The notes: generated by a model from the sequence alone, not told the origin. A stretch of DNA of 25,471 nt from GCA-2733415 sp964635575 (GCA_964635575.1 CAZWNY010000023.1:1-25471); one strand, 5' to 3'. Numbered from the stretch's first letter, positions 1 through 9,623 are shown. A program made the numbers and translations.

Positions 1-1956
1 ATTTTGTTGGTTACAAGTTATTTCCCATCGCTTAACATAGCTGTTGTAATTACTATTATTTACAATAATTTGCTTCGGTTTTAGTTGTTTTAACAATCGG
101 TTTAAATTAATTTTAGGAGAATCGGTTAACACAACAATATCTGGCTTAAAACTAGTATTATAAATTCCATTTTTAGCTACAATAAGTATTTTTTTTTCTT
201 TAAATTGATAACAATTTTGTAACGAATCTTGTTGTACAGTTGTAATAAATTTTGCTATTTGATAATTAATTAAATTCTGTTTATAATTCATGTTTTTTTC
301 AGCATAGTATAAAGTACGTCCTTTTTTATGTGTGATTAAGATTGTTTTATATTGGTTAAAAATCACTAACTCTTCAAAATTACTAGTTATTTTATTATAA
401 ACAAAAGCAAGTTGCACCAAAACAATACTGCTTAAAAGAAAAACAATTCGCTTGTAATTAATTTGTTTCCAAATTAAAATAAAGCTTAAAATAAGTAAAT
501 AGCAGCTAATTAAATTCCATACATTAAAAGAAATCTGTTGCCATACAAAATAAGTTTTATCACTAATAAAAGTTACAAAATGATTGAGATGCGTAACGCT
601 TGTATCTAAAATTGTAAAAAGTATTTCAGGAATGTTTCCGAAGTAAGCAAAAATTAAAGTAATAATGCCAACGGCTAGCAAAATTCCTAAAAGCGGAATA
701 ATTACCATATTTGCAATTAAAAATAAAGCAGGGAATTGATGAAAATAAAACAATGACAATGGTAAAATTCCAAACTGTGCAGCAATGGTTACACTTATTA
801 CGTCCCATAGCTTTTTGATGATGTAAAATTTCGGGTTCCATAATTTATCTAACAAAGGTTTTACGGTAATTATAGCAAAAACCGCCATATAACTAAGTTG
901 AAACCCTAAGTTAAAAATGTAAAACGGATTTACGAGTAATAATATAAAAGCCGAAATAACTAATGTATTGTATGTATTGGTTATTCGTTTGCTATATAAC
1001 GCAATGGTAATTAGAGAAAACATAGTAACAGATCGTACTACAGATGCCGATAAACCTGTTAAAAAAGCGTATAGCCAAAGAACGGTAATTATAATAATAG
1101 GTATTGCTTTTTTACCCCATTTAAAATATTTTAATGGCATTAATATCCAACCTAAAAGTAGCATAATTAATCCAATGTGTAATCCTGAAATTGCTAAAAT
1201 ATGTATGGTTCCTGATTGTGTAAAATGCGCATAGGTTTTTTTGCTTATTAATTGTCTTTGACCTAGTAAAAGAGCATTAATAATACTAATGTTTTCGTCA
1301 GAAAAAGGATGTTTTTTAAGCGTTGTATTAATTTTATTTCTGACAATTTCCGAAACACCATAAACCGTATTTACAGCTTCTAATTGTATGTTATTATCGT
1401 TTTTAAGAAAAATCTGATGAAATATTTGTTGATGCTTCATATATGATTTAAAATCAAATTGATGCGGGTTTAATACACTATTAATTGGAGTGATTTTTGT
1501 ACTAACGTATAGTTTATTGTCAACAGTTAACTGTTGGGTGCTATCGGCATTAATTAATAATATACCTGTTGCTTTACGGTTATTAATACGTGTTATTTTA
1601 CCCACAAATTTACTGTAAAATCTATTCGTTTTTAGCTTTTTTACAATCTGTACTTCAATGTTTTGTGAAGAGTTGTCAGAAAAATATTTTGTATAGTGTT
1701 GAGTATGATTTTTATGGGAATGAAATGTGATAGACAAAACACCAATACAAAACATGAATACAAAACTAGTTATTCCGAAATATACCGTTTGTTGTCTTTT
1801 GTTTTTAGCAGAAATTAGTGTAACTAGTAAAACGATAATTAGACTACAAAGTAATGCAATTAACATTAAGTAGTTTATGGTTTTAAAATATCCGAAAAAA
1901 ATACCCAAAATTAAAAAAAAAGTTAGTTTTGCAATCGTAAAATTAAATAACTTCAT
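1..1956 (-). CDS. comEC: ComEC/Rec2-family DNA-uptake channel, C-terminus cut by window edge
   Basis: Inner-membrane channel thought to pass single-stranded DNA into the cytoplasm during natural transformation. My minus-strand translation from the ATG at 1954-1956 is open to base 1, giving 652 codons with no stop. The N-terminus has two hydrophobic segments, followed by a soluble region (about residues 60-210) resembling the N-terminal domain of the family. The diagnostic motif HILAISGLHIG lies at residues 252-262 and begins the polytopic competence domain. The tail from about residue 490 is short and soluble and shows no HxHxDH metal-binding motif, so the metallo-beta-lactamase-like nuclease domain found in many ComEC proteins looks absent or degenerate. 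The last visible residues (SYVKRWEITC) resemble the family C-terminus, so probably few residues are missing. It is separated from rodA by 169 bases, and I found no clear promoter there. Family assignment is firm; competence in this organism is inferred. Confidence 0.9.
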   Translation of the reverse strand, partial: MKLFNFTIAKLTFFLILGIFFGYFKTINYLMLIALLCSLIIVLLVTLISAKNKRQQTVYFGITSFVFMFCIGVLSITFHSHKNHTQHYTKYFSDNSSQNIEVQIVKKLKTNRFYSKFVGKITRINNRKATGILLINADSTQQLTVDNKLYVSTKITPINSVLNPHQFDFKSYMKHQQIFHQIFLKNDNNIQLEAVNTVYGVSEIVRNKINTTLKKHPFSDENISIINALLLGQRQLISKKTYAHFTQSGTIHILAISGLHIGLIMLLLGWILMPLKYFKWGKKAIPIIIITVLWLYAFLTGLSASVVRSVTMFSLITIALYSKRITNTYNTLVISAFILLLVNPFYIFNLGFQLSYMAVFAIITVKPLLDKLWNPKFYIIKKLWDVISVTIAAQFGILPLSLFYFHQFPALFLIANMVIIPLLGILLAVGIITLIFAYFGNIPEILFTILDTSVTHLNHFVTFISDKTYFVWQQISFNVWNLISCYLLILSFILIWKQINYKRIVFLLSSIVLVQLAFVYNKITSNFEELVIFNQYKTILITHKKGRTLYYAEKNMNYKQNLINYQIAKFITTVQQDSLQNCYQFKEKKILIVAKNGIYNTSFKPDIVVLTDSPKINLNRLLKQLKPKQIIVNNSNYNSYVKRWEITCNQQN

Positions 1957-2125
1957 GGGAATAAGTTACTTAAAATATTTTAAATGATTATTTTATGATT
2001 ATCAACTCTGATTTATCAAATTAAAACAAATGTTTTCTTTACTGGATAACAATCAATAAAAAAATATTTTAATAACTACAGGTCACTAAAAAGTAGATTA
2101 TGAATTGAATTGTAAAACTAAACGT

Positions 2126-3382
2126 TTACCACTCATTAATACGGTTGGCATCTAGCTTGATAAAAATAAAGAGTAAAATGGTAAATCCCCATAAACCTGA
2201 CCCGCCATAACTAAAAAAAGGTAACGGAATACCAACTGTAGGAAAAATACCCAATACCATACCAATATTTACTGCAAAATGTATAAATAATATTGCGGAA
2301 ACACTATAACCATAAATTCTATTAAATTTAGATTTTTGCTTTTCGGATTTTATGAGTATTCTAATCATTAAAAATACAAATAAAATGATAACTATTACAC
2401 TTCCTAAAAAACCCCATTCCTCACCAATAGTACTAAAAACAAAGTCGGTATGTTGTTCTGGCACAAAACCACCTTTTGTTTGTGAGCCATTTAACCAACC
2501 TTTTCCTGTCCATCCGCCAGAACCAACTGTAATTTTCGATTGATGTATGTTGTAACCAATACCTTTATTGTCTACTTTTTTTCCTAAAACAACATTAAAT
2601 CGATCGCGGTGACGTTGCTCAAAAACATGTTCAAAAATATAATTTACCGAATAACTTATTGCAACACAGGTAAATAACATAATAAGATATCTGTTTTTTT
2701 TAGGTTTTTTTTTGCTGTTTTTTAAAAAAATTAAAAACGTTAATATTACTGTAATAACAGATACTATTAACGGGCTAAAAACCAATGTAAAAACAAATAA
2801 TAAAACCCCTGTAAACCCAAATATTAACCAAATAGGTGATAAACCTTCTCGGTATAAAACAAAAAAGAAAGCTATATAAACTAAAGCACTACCAGGGTCA
2901 GGTTGTGGTATAATTAATATTGCAGGTAAAAATATAATTAGAAATGCAATTAGCTGATGTTTTATTATTTTAATATCGGTTTGTATGTCACTTAAATACT
3001 TAGCGAGAGCAAGTGCGGTTGCAAATTTAGCAAATTCACTAGGTTGTAAACTAAAACTACCAAAAGAATACCATGAAGTTGCCCCAGAAACAGTTTTCCC
3101 AAAAATAAATAATCCGATTAAAGATACTATTGAAATCACATAAATTACACTAGAAAAACGTTCGTAAAACTTGGTTTCTAAAGCAAATAAAAATACAATA
3201 AGTACAATGCTTAAACCAATAAATAATTGTTGCCTACCTACGGGGTGACTTATAAAACTAACGCTACTATCTGTAGGAAAAGATGTTGAGTAAATACTCA
3301 TCCAGCCGAAACCAACCAAAGTAAAGTAGAGTAGAATCATTACCCAATCTAAACGCATTAAAATATTTCCGTTGCTACGCAT
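2126..3382 (-). CDS. rodA: RodA, SEDS-family peptidoglycan glycosyltransferase
   Basis: Polymerises lipid II into glycan strands during lateral wall growth, acting in the inner membrane with the PBP2 encoded just upstream. The 418-residue product is polytopic and carries SEDS-family signatures: QPSEFAKF at 113-120, PDPGSALV in the middle, STIGEEWGFLG in the large periplasmic part, and a GGSGLWG segment near the C-terminus. The start is set by a one-base TAATG overlap with the mrdA stop, which implies translational coupling. It is the last gene of the mreBCD-mrdA-rodA operon. No clean intrinsic terminator is visible after the stop, only a T-rich stretch. RodA is preferred over FtsW because of the PBP2 and MreBCD neighbours. 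Confidence 0.96.
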   Translation of the reverse strand: MRSNGNILMRLDWVMILLYFTLVGFGWMSIYSTSFPTDSSVSFISHPVGRQQLFIGLSIVLIVFLFALETKFYERFSSVIYVISIVSLIGLFIFGKTVSGATSWYSFGSFSLQPSEFAKFATALALAKYLSDIQTDIKIIKHQLIAFLIIFLPAILIIPQPDPGSALVYIAFFFVLYREGLSPIWLIFGFTGVLLFVFTLVFSPLIVSVITVILTFLIFLKNSKKKPKKNRYLIMLFTCVAISYSVNYIFEHVFEQRHRDRFNVVLGKKVDNKGIGYNIHQSKITVGSGGWTGKGWLNGSQTKGGFVPEQHTDFVFSTIGEEWGFLGSVIVIILFVFLMIRILIKSEKQKSKFNRIYGYSVSAILFIHFAVNIGMVLGIFPTVGIPLPFFSYGGSGLWGFTILLFIFIKLDANRINEW

Positions 3383-5250
3383 TATTTATTAATTTCAAAT
3401 GGTTCACCGCTTATGTATTTATTATATTCTTCTTGTAAACTTCCGTTTAGCATTTTTTCTTCTAAATCCTTTCTACTTATAGTTCCTTTTAAATATTTTT
3501 CGACCATTAAACTAGCAATTGGAGCAGCCCATCTTCCGCCCCAATATCCGTTTTCTACAAATACGGCAATGGCAATTTTAGGGTTGTTTTTTGGTGCAAA
3601 AGCAACAAAAATAGAATGATCGGTAAGCTGTGTTCGTACGCCCTTTATTTTTTGAAAAACCTCTGTTGTACCTGTTTTTCCACAAATATCTATACCTTTT
3701 ATTCGAGAACTATATCCTGTTCCTCCTTTTTTTTGATATACATCTAACATACCTTGTATAACTGGGGCGAAATGTTGTGAACTAATAGATGTATTATGTT
3801 TTTTTGTAAATTTTTTAGAAATGGCTTTATCTTTTATGTTTTTAATAATATGTGGCGTGTAATAGTATCCATTGTTGGCAATAGCGGCAGTCATATTTGC
3901 TAGTTGAATAGGACTTGTAGAAACTTCTCCTTGACCAATTGCATTAGAAATAGTAAACGTACTGTACCATCTATTTTTCCCGTACCATTTATCATAAAAA
4001 TCAACGTCTGGTATTCGTCCTTTTGTTCCTATTGGCAAATCATACCCTAAAAAATTTCCTAATCCAAAGCTTTTTACATGGTTACTCCAAACTCTCATTC
4101 CTTCTTTTGTGGTTGGATATTTATCGATTATTTTTTTGTACGTATTTCCAAAATAAGCATTACACGAGGCAAAAATACCTTTGTTTAAATTGTTGCTAGA
4201 TCCATAACTACAATGGCAACCTAATGGTTTTTTTCCGCCGTAATGAAAACCATGTTTACAAGTAAAACGTGTGTTAGGTGTTATTACATTTTCCTCTAAA
4301 CCAATTAGTGCATTAAGTAGTTTAAATGGTGATCCTGGCGAATATTGCGCTTGTAAACTTCTGTCATACAGTGGTTTTGAAATAGAATCATAAAATAATT
4401 TATTAAAATTTTTAGATCGTTGCCTACCAACCAATAAAGCAGGGTTGTAGCTTGGCGCGGATATTAAAGCTAAAATTTCCCCTGTTTTAGGCTCTATGGC
4501 AACAATTCCTCCTCGTTTGTTTATCATTAGTTTTTCTCCATATTTTTGCAAAACCGCATCTATGGTTATGGTAATGTCTTTTCCTTTTTTTGATAAGGTA
4601 TCTAAAGCTCCATTTTTATAAGCACCAATGTTTCTGCCATATCTGTCTTTTTGAATGTATTTTACCCCTTTTTTTCCTCGTAATTCTTTTTCATAAAAAG
4701 TTTCTACTCCTGTTTTTCCATATAAATCTCTCAATTTGTAATAAAAGTCTTTTTTAATTTTTTCAGGTGTAACTTCTGCTAAATATCCTAAAACATTTGC
4801 GCCCATTGTAGTCTGATAATTTCTTGTCGACCGTTTTTGTATGTAAAAACCTTTAAATTTTCTAATTTTTTCTTGTAATGGAGCGTGTTCTATTTTAGAT
4901 AGCTGACCAACAACTACAGAAGGAAGTCGTGGGGAGTAATGACGTGCTTTTTTAAGTTGTTTTTTAAGTTGTTTTTTTGAAATATTCAGCAAATTACATA
5001 GTAAAATGGTGTCAAATGGTTTTACTTTTTTAGGTACTACCATTATGTCATACGCAGGTTGGTTCGCAACTAATAAAATTCCATTACGGTCATAAATGTG
5101 TCCTCTTTCTGGGTAAATATATTCCCGTTTATAAGCATTGTTGTACGATTTTTTTTTGTAGCTCTCGTCTATTATTTGCAAATAAAATAATCTTCCAATA
5201 AATAGTACTCCAGTACTAATAACCAATAAGTATAGTAGTGCTTTTCTCAT
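3382..5250 (-). CDS. mrdA: Penicillin-binding protein 2 (peptidoglycan D,D-transpeptidase)
   Basis: Cross-links peptidoglycan during elongation, anchored in the inner membrane with its catalytic domain in the periplasm. Of 622 residues, the first segment (about 4-25) is a single transmembrane anchor. A PBP dimerisation domain follows (about 50-230), then the transpeptidase domain (about 250-590). All three active-site motifs are present: SPFK with nucleophile S307 and K310, SCN at 362-364, and KTGT at 525-528. The start overlaps the mreD stop by four bases (ATGA) and the stop overlaps the rodA start by one. Pairing with rodA in an mre operon supports PBP2 rather than the divisome PBP3. Length is normal for the family. 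Confidence 0.97.
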   Translation of the reverse strand: MRKALLYLLVISTGVLFIGRLFYLQIIDESYKKKSYNNAYKREYIYPERGHIYDRNGILLVANQPAYDIMVVPKKVKPFDTILLCNLLNISKKQLKKQLKKARHYSPRLPSVVVGQLSKIEHAPLQEKIRKFKGFYIQKRSTRNYQTTMGANVLGYLAEVTPEKIKKDFYYKLRDLYGKTGVETFYEKELRGKKGVKYIQKDRYGRNIGAYKNGALDTLSKKGKDITITIDAVLQKYGEKLMINKRGGIVAIEPKTGEILALISAPSYNPALLVGRQRSKNFNKLFYDSISKPLYDRSLQAQYSPGSPFKLLNALIGLEENVITPNTRFTCKHGFHYGGKKPLGCHCSYGSSNNLNKGIFASCNAYFGNTYKKIIDKYPTTKEGMRVWSNHVKSFGLGNFLGYDLPIGTKGRIPDVDFYDKWYGKNRWYSTFTISNAIGQGEVSTSPIQLANMTAAIANNGYYYTPHIIKNIKDKAISKKFTKKHNTSISSQHFAPVIQGMLDVYQKKGGTGYSSRIKGIDICGKTGTTEVFQKIKGVRTQLTDHSIFVAFAPKNNPKIAIAVFVENGYWGGRWAAPIASLMVEKYLKGTISRKDLEEKMLNGSLQEEYNKYISGEPFEINK

Positions 5251-5753
5251 CGTTTTTTATGGCTACGAAATAAGTGTAAGAGTAAACTACTTAGTAGTAA
5301 GGTATAGATACTAGAAAAAAGTATGTTTGTTAAGGTATCTCCTATAAAATTAAGAGTTCCTGCCTCTAAAAAGAATAAAAATAAATGATGAATGCTGATT
5401 AAAATAGCGAAATATGAAATACGTTGAACAAAATCGGTTTTAGTAAATTTTATATGATGAAATTCATAATTTGTACCAAACGAAAACTTTAAAGCTATGG
5501 GTCTAATATAAGTTATTAATAAACATGCTGCTGCATGAACACCTCCAGATGTAGAAAACACATCAATAGATAATCCAAGTAAAAAGCTAAGAAAAATAAG
5601 TAATAAACGGTTAGTTTTTACAGGGTATATTAAAATAAAAAGCACATACACATACGGTACGTATCCAAAAAAACTCATGTTATTAAATAACAAAACTTGA
5701 CTTAGTATAAGTATAAAAAACAATGCAATATGTGTAAATAATTCTTTATTCAT
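5247..5753 (-). CDS. mreD: Rod shape-determining protein MreD
   Basis: Small inner-membrane component of the elongasome. The 168-residue product is almost entirely hydrophobic, with about five membrane segments and a short basic tail (SHKKR). Sequence conservation in this family is low, so the call rests on size, topology and position between mreC and mrdA. It starts 19 bases after the mreC stop and its end overlaps mrdA by four bases. Confidence 0.9.
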   Translation of the reverse strand: MNKELFTHIALFFILILSQVLLFNNMSFFGYVPYVYVLFILIYPVKTNRLLLIFLSFLLGLSIDVFSTSGGVHAAACLLITYIRPIALKFSFGTNYEFHHIKFTKTDFVQRISYFAILISIHHLFLFFLEAGTLNFIGDTLTNILFSSIYTLLLSSLLLHLFRSHKKR

Positions 5754-5772
5754 AGGTTATTGAGAATTGTTT

Positions 5773-6582
5773 TTACTCGTTTTCAGTTTCATTTAGGAGT
5801 TTATCTATTTCTTTTTTATTTTTATTTTTAATTACATATACATAACCAACAGTACTCATATCGTTAAATAACTTCAAATCTATTTGGTAATAGTTTTTAG
5901 ATCTGTTTAGGTTGGCTTTTACTATTTTTCCGATAGGAATTCCTTGTGGGAATACAGAATAATTACCCGTTACAACAGTATCATTTACAGCAACAGGCGT
6001 AACACTAGTAATGTCTTCTAATTGTGTGTTTTTAGAGTCAATTCCGTTCCAACTTAAAGATCCAATATGATTACTTTTTTTTAGTTGTGCATTAATTTTA
6101 GAGTCGGTGTTTAAAATAGATATTATAGTGGCATAATTTTCTCCGACGTTTCCGATAACACCAATAATTCCGTTACTGGTAATTACACCCATATCGGTAG
6201 TAATTCCATCTTTTTTACCTTTATTTATAAGTAATATGTTTTTCTTTTTTCGAAAACTATTTTTTATTAGTTTTGCAGGTATAATTTTATAAGGCGTTTC
6301 TTTATTAAAGTGCTGTGTGGTTTGAAACGAGTAATTGCTAAGTTTTTTTCGCAATTGTGCGTTTTCTTCTAACAAGCGTTTGTTGTAGGTTTTTAAGTTT
6401 AAAAACTCATTAAATGAGTTGGATGAATTATGAATACTACCCGTAATTGAGTTGGTTGCATTTATAAATTTACTTTTATGGTAACTGTGAAATTGTATTG
6501 TTAGTGCTAAAGAAACACAAAGCAATATTAAAAAAAATAAAAAGCTCTTATGTCGTACTAAAAACGATATTAGCTGTTGCAT
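5773..6582 (-). CDS. mreC: Rod shape-determining protein MreC
   Basis: Bitopic periplasmic scaffold that links MreB and MreD to the wall-synthesis enzymes. The 269 residues comprise a short cytoplasmic start, one transmembrane helix (about 12-30), a coiled-coil-like stretch (about 55-90, with KRLLEENAQLRKKL) and a beta-rich periplasmic domain (about 100-255). The GVITSNGIIGVIGNVGENYA stretch is typical of MreC. It starts 8 bases after the mreB stop. No unusual features seen. Confidence 0.95.
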   Translation of the reverse strand: MQQLISFLVRHKSFLFFLILLCVSLALTIQFHSYHKSKFINATNSITGSIHNSSNSFNEFLNLKTYNKRLLEENAQLRKKLSNYSFQTTQHFNKETPYKIIPAKLIKNSFRKKKNILLINKGKKDGITTDMGVITSNGIIGVIGNVGENYATIISILNTDSKINAQLKKSNHIGSLSWNGIDSKNTQLEDITSVTPVAVNDTVVTGNYSVFPQGIPIGKIVKANLNRSKNYYQIDLKLFNDMSTVGYVYVIKNKNKKEIDKLLNETENE

Positions 6583-6590
6583 TGTTTTAC

Positions 6591-7619
6591 TTATTTAGTC
6601 AATACGTTTTTGTATTTTTCAATATTTTTTAAAACTATGCCTGTACCTCTTACTACTGCTCTTAATGGGTCTTCTGCTATGTAAACGGGCAAGTCTGTTT
6701 TTCTAGATAGTCGTTTGTCTAAACCTCTTAGCATCGATCCACCACCTGCTAAGTAAATACCTGTATTATAAATATCAGCAGCTAATTCAGGAGGAGTTCT
6801 GGATAGGGTTTCCATTACAGCATCTTCAATACGTAAAATAGATTTATCTAATGCTTTTGCAATTTCTCTGTATGATACTTGTACTTGTTTGGGTTTTCCT
6901 GTTAGCAAATCTCTACCTTGTACGTCCATGTCTTCTGGTGGAGAATCTAAATCTTCTGTAGCCGCACCAATTTGTATTTTTACATTTTCTGCGGTTCTAT
7001 CTCCAATGTATAAGTTATGCTGCGTACGCATGTAATAAATTATATCATTTGTAAAAACGTCTCCTGCTACTTTTACTGAAGTATCACAAACAATACCTGC
7101 AAGGGCTATTACTGCAATTTCGGTAGTACCGCCACCAATATCAACGACCATATTTCCTTTGGGTTCCATAATATTTATGCCTATACCAATTGCTGCTGCC
7201 ATAGGTTCGTGTATTAAATATACTTCTTTACCATTTACGCGTTCGGCAGATTCTTTTACTGCTCTCATTTCTACTTCTGTAATTCCTGAAGGAATACAAA
7301 TAACTAAACGTAATGATGGTGGAAATAGTTTCTTTTTTAATGCTGGAATACTTTTAATAAACATGGTTAGCATTTTTTCTGAAGCATCAAAATCAGCAAT
7401 TACACCATCTTTTAAAGGACGAATGGTTTTAATGTTTTCGTGGGTTTTTCCTTGCATCATTTTAGCGGATTGACCAACGGCAATTATTTTTCCTGTAATT
7501 CTATCTTTTGCAACAATAGATGGAGCGTCTATTACTACTTTTCCGTTATGTATAATTAACGTGTTTGCGGTTCCTAAATCGATTGCGATTTCTTCCGTAA
7601 GAAAATCAAAAAATCCCAT
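6591..7619 (-). CDS. mreB: Actin-like cell-shape protein MreB
   Basis: ATP-binding bacterial actin that forms membrane-associated filaments and positions the elongation machinery. The 342-residue length matches the family. The phosphate-1 loop DLGTANT is at residues 14-20, phosphate-2 DIGGGTTE at 160-167, and an adenosine-type glycine-rich motif (YLAGGGSMLRGL) lies near 290-300. The amphipathic N-terminus GFFDFL is a typical membrane-contact element. It is the first gene of the operon, with a TATCTTTG promoter box about 40 bases upstream of the start. Confidence 0.98.
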   Translation of the reverse strand: MGFFDFLTEEIAIDLGTANTLIIHNGKVVIDAPSIVAKDRITGKIIAVGQSAKMMQGKTHENIKTIRPLKDGVIADFDASEKMLTMFIKSIPALKKKLFPPSLRLVICIPSGITEVEMRAVKESAERVNGKEVYLIHEPMAAAIGIGINIMEPKGNMVVDIGGGTTEIAVIALAGIVCDTSVKVAGDVFTNDIIYYMRTQHNLYIGDRTAENVKIQIGAATEDLDSPPEDMDVQGRDLLTGKPKQVQVSYREIAKALDKSILRIEDAVMETLSRTPPELAADIYNTGIYLAGGGSMLRGLDKRLSRKTDLPVYIAEDPLRAVVRGTGIVLKNIEKYKNVLTK

Positions 7620-7659
7620 AAAAATACTTTGTTTTGAGGGTAAATATCCTGTAATTTCC

Positions 7660-7667
7660 CAAAGATA
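7660..7667 (-). promoter_or_regulatory. Bacteroidota -7 box for the mre operon
   Basis: Minus strand reads TATCTTTG, a perfect match to the TAnnTTTG consensus, 40 bases upstream of the mreB start and just past the atpC terminator. No TTG (-33 element) stands at the expected spacing, so the call rests on one box and its position. Confidence 0.6.
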
Positions 7668-7690
7668 TGAAATTTATGTGGTTTTAAAGT

Positions 7691-7732
7691 TAAAAAAGAG
7701 CCTTCAAAATAAAAAATACTTTGAAGGCTCTT
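7691..7732 (-). terminator. Intrinsic terminator after atpC
   Basis: A perfect 13-bp inverted repeat pairs 7696-7708 (AAGAGCCTTCAAA) with 7720-7732 across an 11-base loop. On the minus strand the stem runs into a T tract (TTTTTT, 7692-7697), which gives the classic rho-independent form for atpD-atpC. It isolates the ATP synthase unit from the mre operon. Confidence 0.88.
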
Positions 7733-7767
7733 AAAGTGTAGTTTGTATTTCAATACAATAGCTTTGT

Positions 7768-8046
7768 TTAATCTACCAAAACAATAACTTTATTATCTTT
7801 CATTTCCAACGCTCCGCCATTAATTGTTAATACGGCAGCGTTATTTTTGTTTGTTGAAAATTTGTCAGCAACCGATTTATTTAAAGTTATGTTTCCATAA
7901 ATTTTAATGATTCCTTTATTTAAAATAGAAATAATAGGAGCGTGATTATCTAACATCTGAAATTCTCCATTTACTCCAGGAACAGAGATAGAAGTTACGT
8001 TTCCACTATATAAAATAGCCTCTGGTGTTATAATTTCTAAATACAT
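7768..8046 (-). CDS. atpC: F1 ATP synthase epsilon subunit, short form
   Basis: Central-stalk subunit of F1Fo ATP synthase. The 92 residues cover only the N-terminal beta-sandwich (begins MYLEIITPEAILYSG, with PGVNGEFQMLDNHAPI at about 24-39). The two-helix C-terminal domain that inhibits ATP hydrolysis in E. coli (about 139 residues) is absent. The short form is, as far as I recall, usual in Bacteroidota. It lies 5 bases downstream of atpD and is followed by a strong terminator. Confidence 0.94.
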   Translation of the reverse strand: MYLEIITPEAILYSGNVTSISVPGVNGEFQMLDNHAPIISILNKGIIKIYGNITLNKSVADKFSTNKNNAAVLTINGGALEMKDNKVIVLVD

Positions 8047-8051
8047 ATATT

Positions 8052-9560
8052 TTAGTTTTCAGCTAACATTTTTTCTCCTGCTTCAATAGCTTCTTCAATA
8101 GTACCTTTAAGGTTAAAAGCGGATTCTGGCAAATGGTCTAATTCACCATCCATAATCATCTTAAATCCTTTAATAGTATCTTTAATATCTACTAAACATC
8201 CTTTTAAACCTGTAAATTGTTCTGCTACATGAAATGGCTGAGATAGAAAACGCTGTACACGTCTTGCTCTTCCTACCGCTAGTTTATCTTCTTCAGATAA
8301 TTCTTCCATTCCTAAAATGGCAATAATATCTTGCAATTCTTTGTAACGTTGTAGTAATTCTTTTACTTTTTGTGCAGTATCATAATGTTCATCGCCTAAA
8401 ATATCTGCCGTTAAAATTCGAGAAGTAGAATCTAATGGATCTACTGCTGGATAAATACCTAGTTCTGCAATTTTACGAGATAATACGGTTGTAGCATCTA
8501 AATGTGCAAACGTTGTTGCTGGTGCTGGATCTGTTAAATCATCTGCTGGAACATAAACTGCTTGCACTGATGTTATTGATCCTTTTTTAGTAGAGGTAAT
8601 ACGTTCTTGCATTGCTCCCATTTCTGTTGCTAATGTTGGCTGATAACCTACCGCTGAAGGCATACGACCTAGTAGTGCTGATACTTCAGAACCTGCTTGT
8701 GTAAAGCGGAAAATATTATCTACAAAAAATAATACATCTTTTCCTTGTTCGTCTCCGCCGCCATCACGAAAGTATTCTGCTATAGTTAAACCAGATAAGG
8801 CAACACGTGCACGTGCACCTGGTGGCTCATTCATTTGTCCGAATACAAAAGTAGCTTTAGACTCTTTCATGCCATCCATATCTACTTTTTGCAAATCCCA
8901 TCCACCTTCTTCCATAGATTCCATAAAATCATCACCGTATTTGATAATTCCTGATTCTAACATTTCACGAAGTAAATCATTTCCTTCACGAGTTCTTTCT
9001 CCTACTCCTGCGAATACTGAAAGACCTCCATGACCTTTTGCTATATTATTAATCAACTCTTGAATTAATACTGTTTTTCCTACTCCAGCGCCACCAAATA
9101 ATCCAATTTTACCTCCTTTTGCATACGGCTCAATTAAATCAATTACTTTAATACCTGTAAATAAAACTTCCGTAGAAGTTGATAGGTCTTCAAATTTTGG
9201 TGCTTGTCTGTGAATAGACATGCCGTCTTTACCTGTTTTAGGTAAGTCTTTTAATCCGTCAATAGGGTCTCCTATTACATTAAAAAGACGTCCGTAAACA
9301 TCATCTCCAATTGGCATTTGTATCGGGACTCCAGTAGCTATTACTGCTGTACCTCTACTTAAACCATCTGTAGAATCCATTGAAATAGTACGTACTGTAT
9401 TTTGTCCAATATGGGATTGTACTTCAAGGATTAATTTGTTTCCGTTATTATTTACCTCTAATGAATCATAAATTCTTGGAAGTTCGGTATTTGCGCTGTC
9501 GAATACTACATCTACAACTGGTCCGATAATTTGTGCAACTTTTCCTGTAACTGCTGACAT
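8052..9560 (-). CDS. atpD: F1 ATP synthase beta subunit
   Basis: Catalytic subunit of F1Fo ATP synthase. The Walker A motif GGAGVGKT is at residues 156-163, and the family stretches GERTREGNDL, FVDNIFRFTQAGSEVSALLGR and GRMPSAVGYQPTLATEMG are all present. At 502 residues it is longer than the E. coli protein (460). Part of the excess is an acidic insert around residues 205-235 (contains DDFMESMEEGGWDLQK), which looks lineage-typical. No alpha, gamma, delta or Fo genes are in the window, so atpDC is a separate locus here. It has its own promoter and a hairpin in the leader. Confidence 0.98.
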   Translation of the reverse strand: MSAVTGKVAQIIGPVVDVVFDSANTELPRIYDSLEVNNNGNKLILEVQSHIGQNTVRTISMDSTDGLSRGTAVIATGVPIQMPIGDDVYGRLFNVIGDPIDGLKDLPKTGKDGMSIHRQAPKFEDLSTSTEVLFTGIKVIDLIEPYAKGGKIGLFGGAGVGKTVLIQELINNIAKGHGGLSVFAGVGERTREGNDLLREMLESGIIKYGDDFMESMEEGGWDLQKVDMDGMKESKATFVFGQMNEPPGARARVALSGLTIAEYFRDGGGDEQGKDVLFFVDNIFRFTQAGSEVSALLGRMPSAVGYQPTLATEMGAMQERITSTKKGSITSVQAVYVPADDLTDPAPATTFAHLDATTVLSRKIAELGIYPAVDPLDSTSRILTADILGDEHYDTAQKVKELLQRYKELQDIIAILGMEELSEEDKLAVGRARRVQRFLSQPFHVAEQFTGLKGCLVDIKDTIKGFKMIMDGELDHLPESAFNLKGTIEEAIEAGEKMLAEN

Positions 9561-9593
9561 TGTTGATTATTTAATGTTTAAAAATAATAATAC

Positions 9594-9616
9594 AAAAACG
9601 ATTATTCATCGTTTTT
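9594..9616 (-). repeat. Hairpin in the atpD 5' leader
   Basis: A 9-bp inverted repeat (AAAAACGAT at 9594-9602, ATCGTTTTT at 9608-9616) with a 5-base loop. It lies only a few bases downstream of the predicted -7 box, so the atpD transcript would begin almost directly with this stem. Only two G-C pairs are present. It could stabilise the 5' end or act as a weak attenuator; this is inference. Confidence 0.5.
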
Positions 9617-9623
9617 TGCGGTG

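Noticed and set aside
968..1234. 88-residue plus-strand open frame
   Set aside because: Antisense to the conserved comEC core, with no family resemblance.
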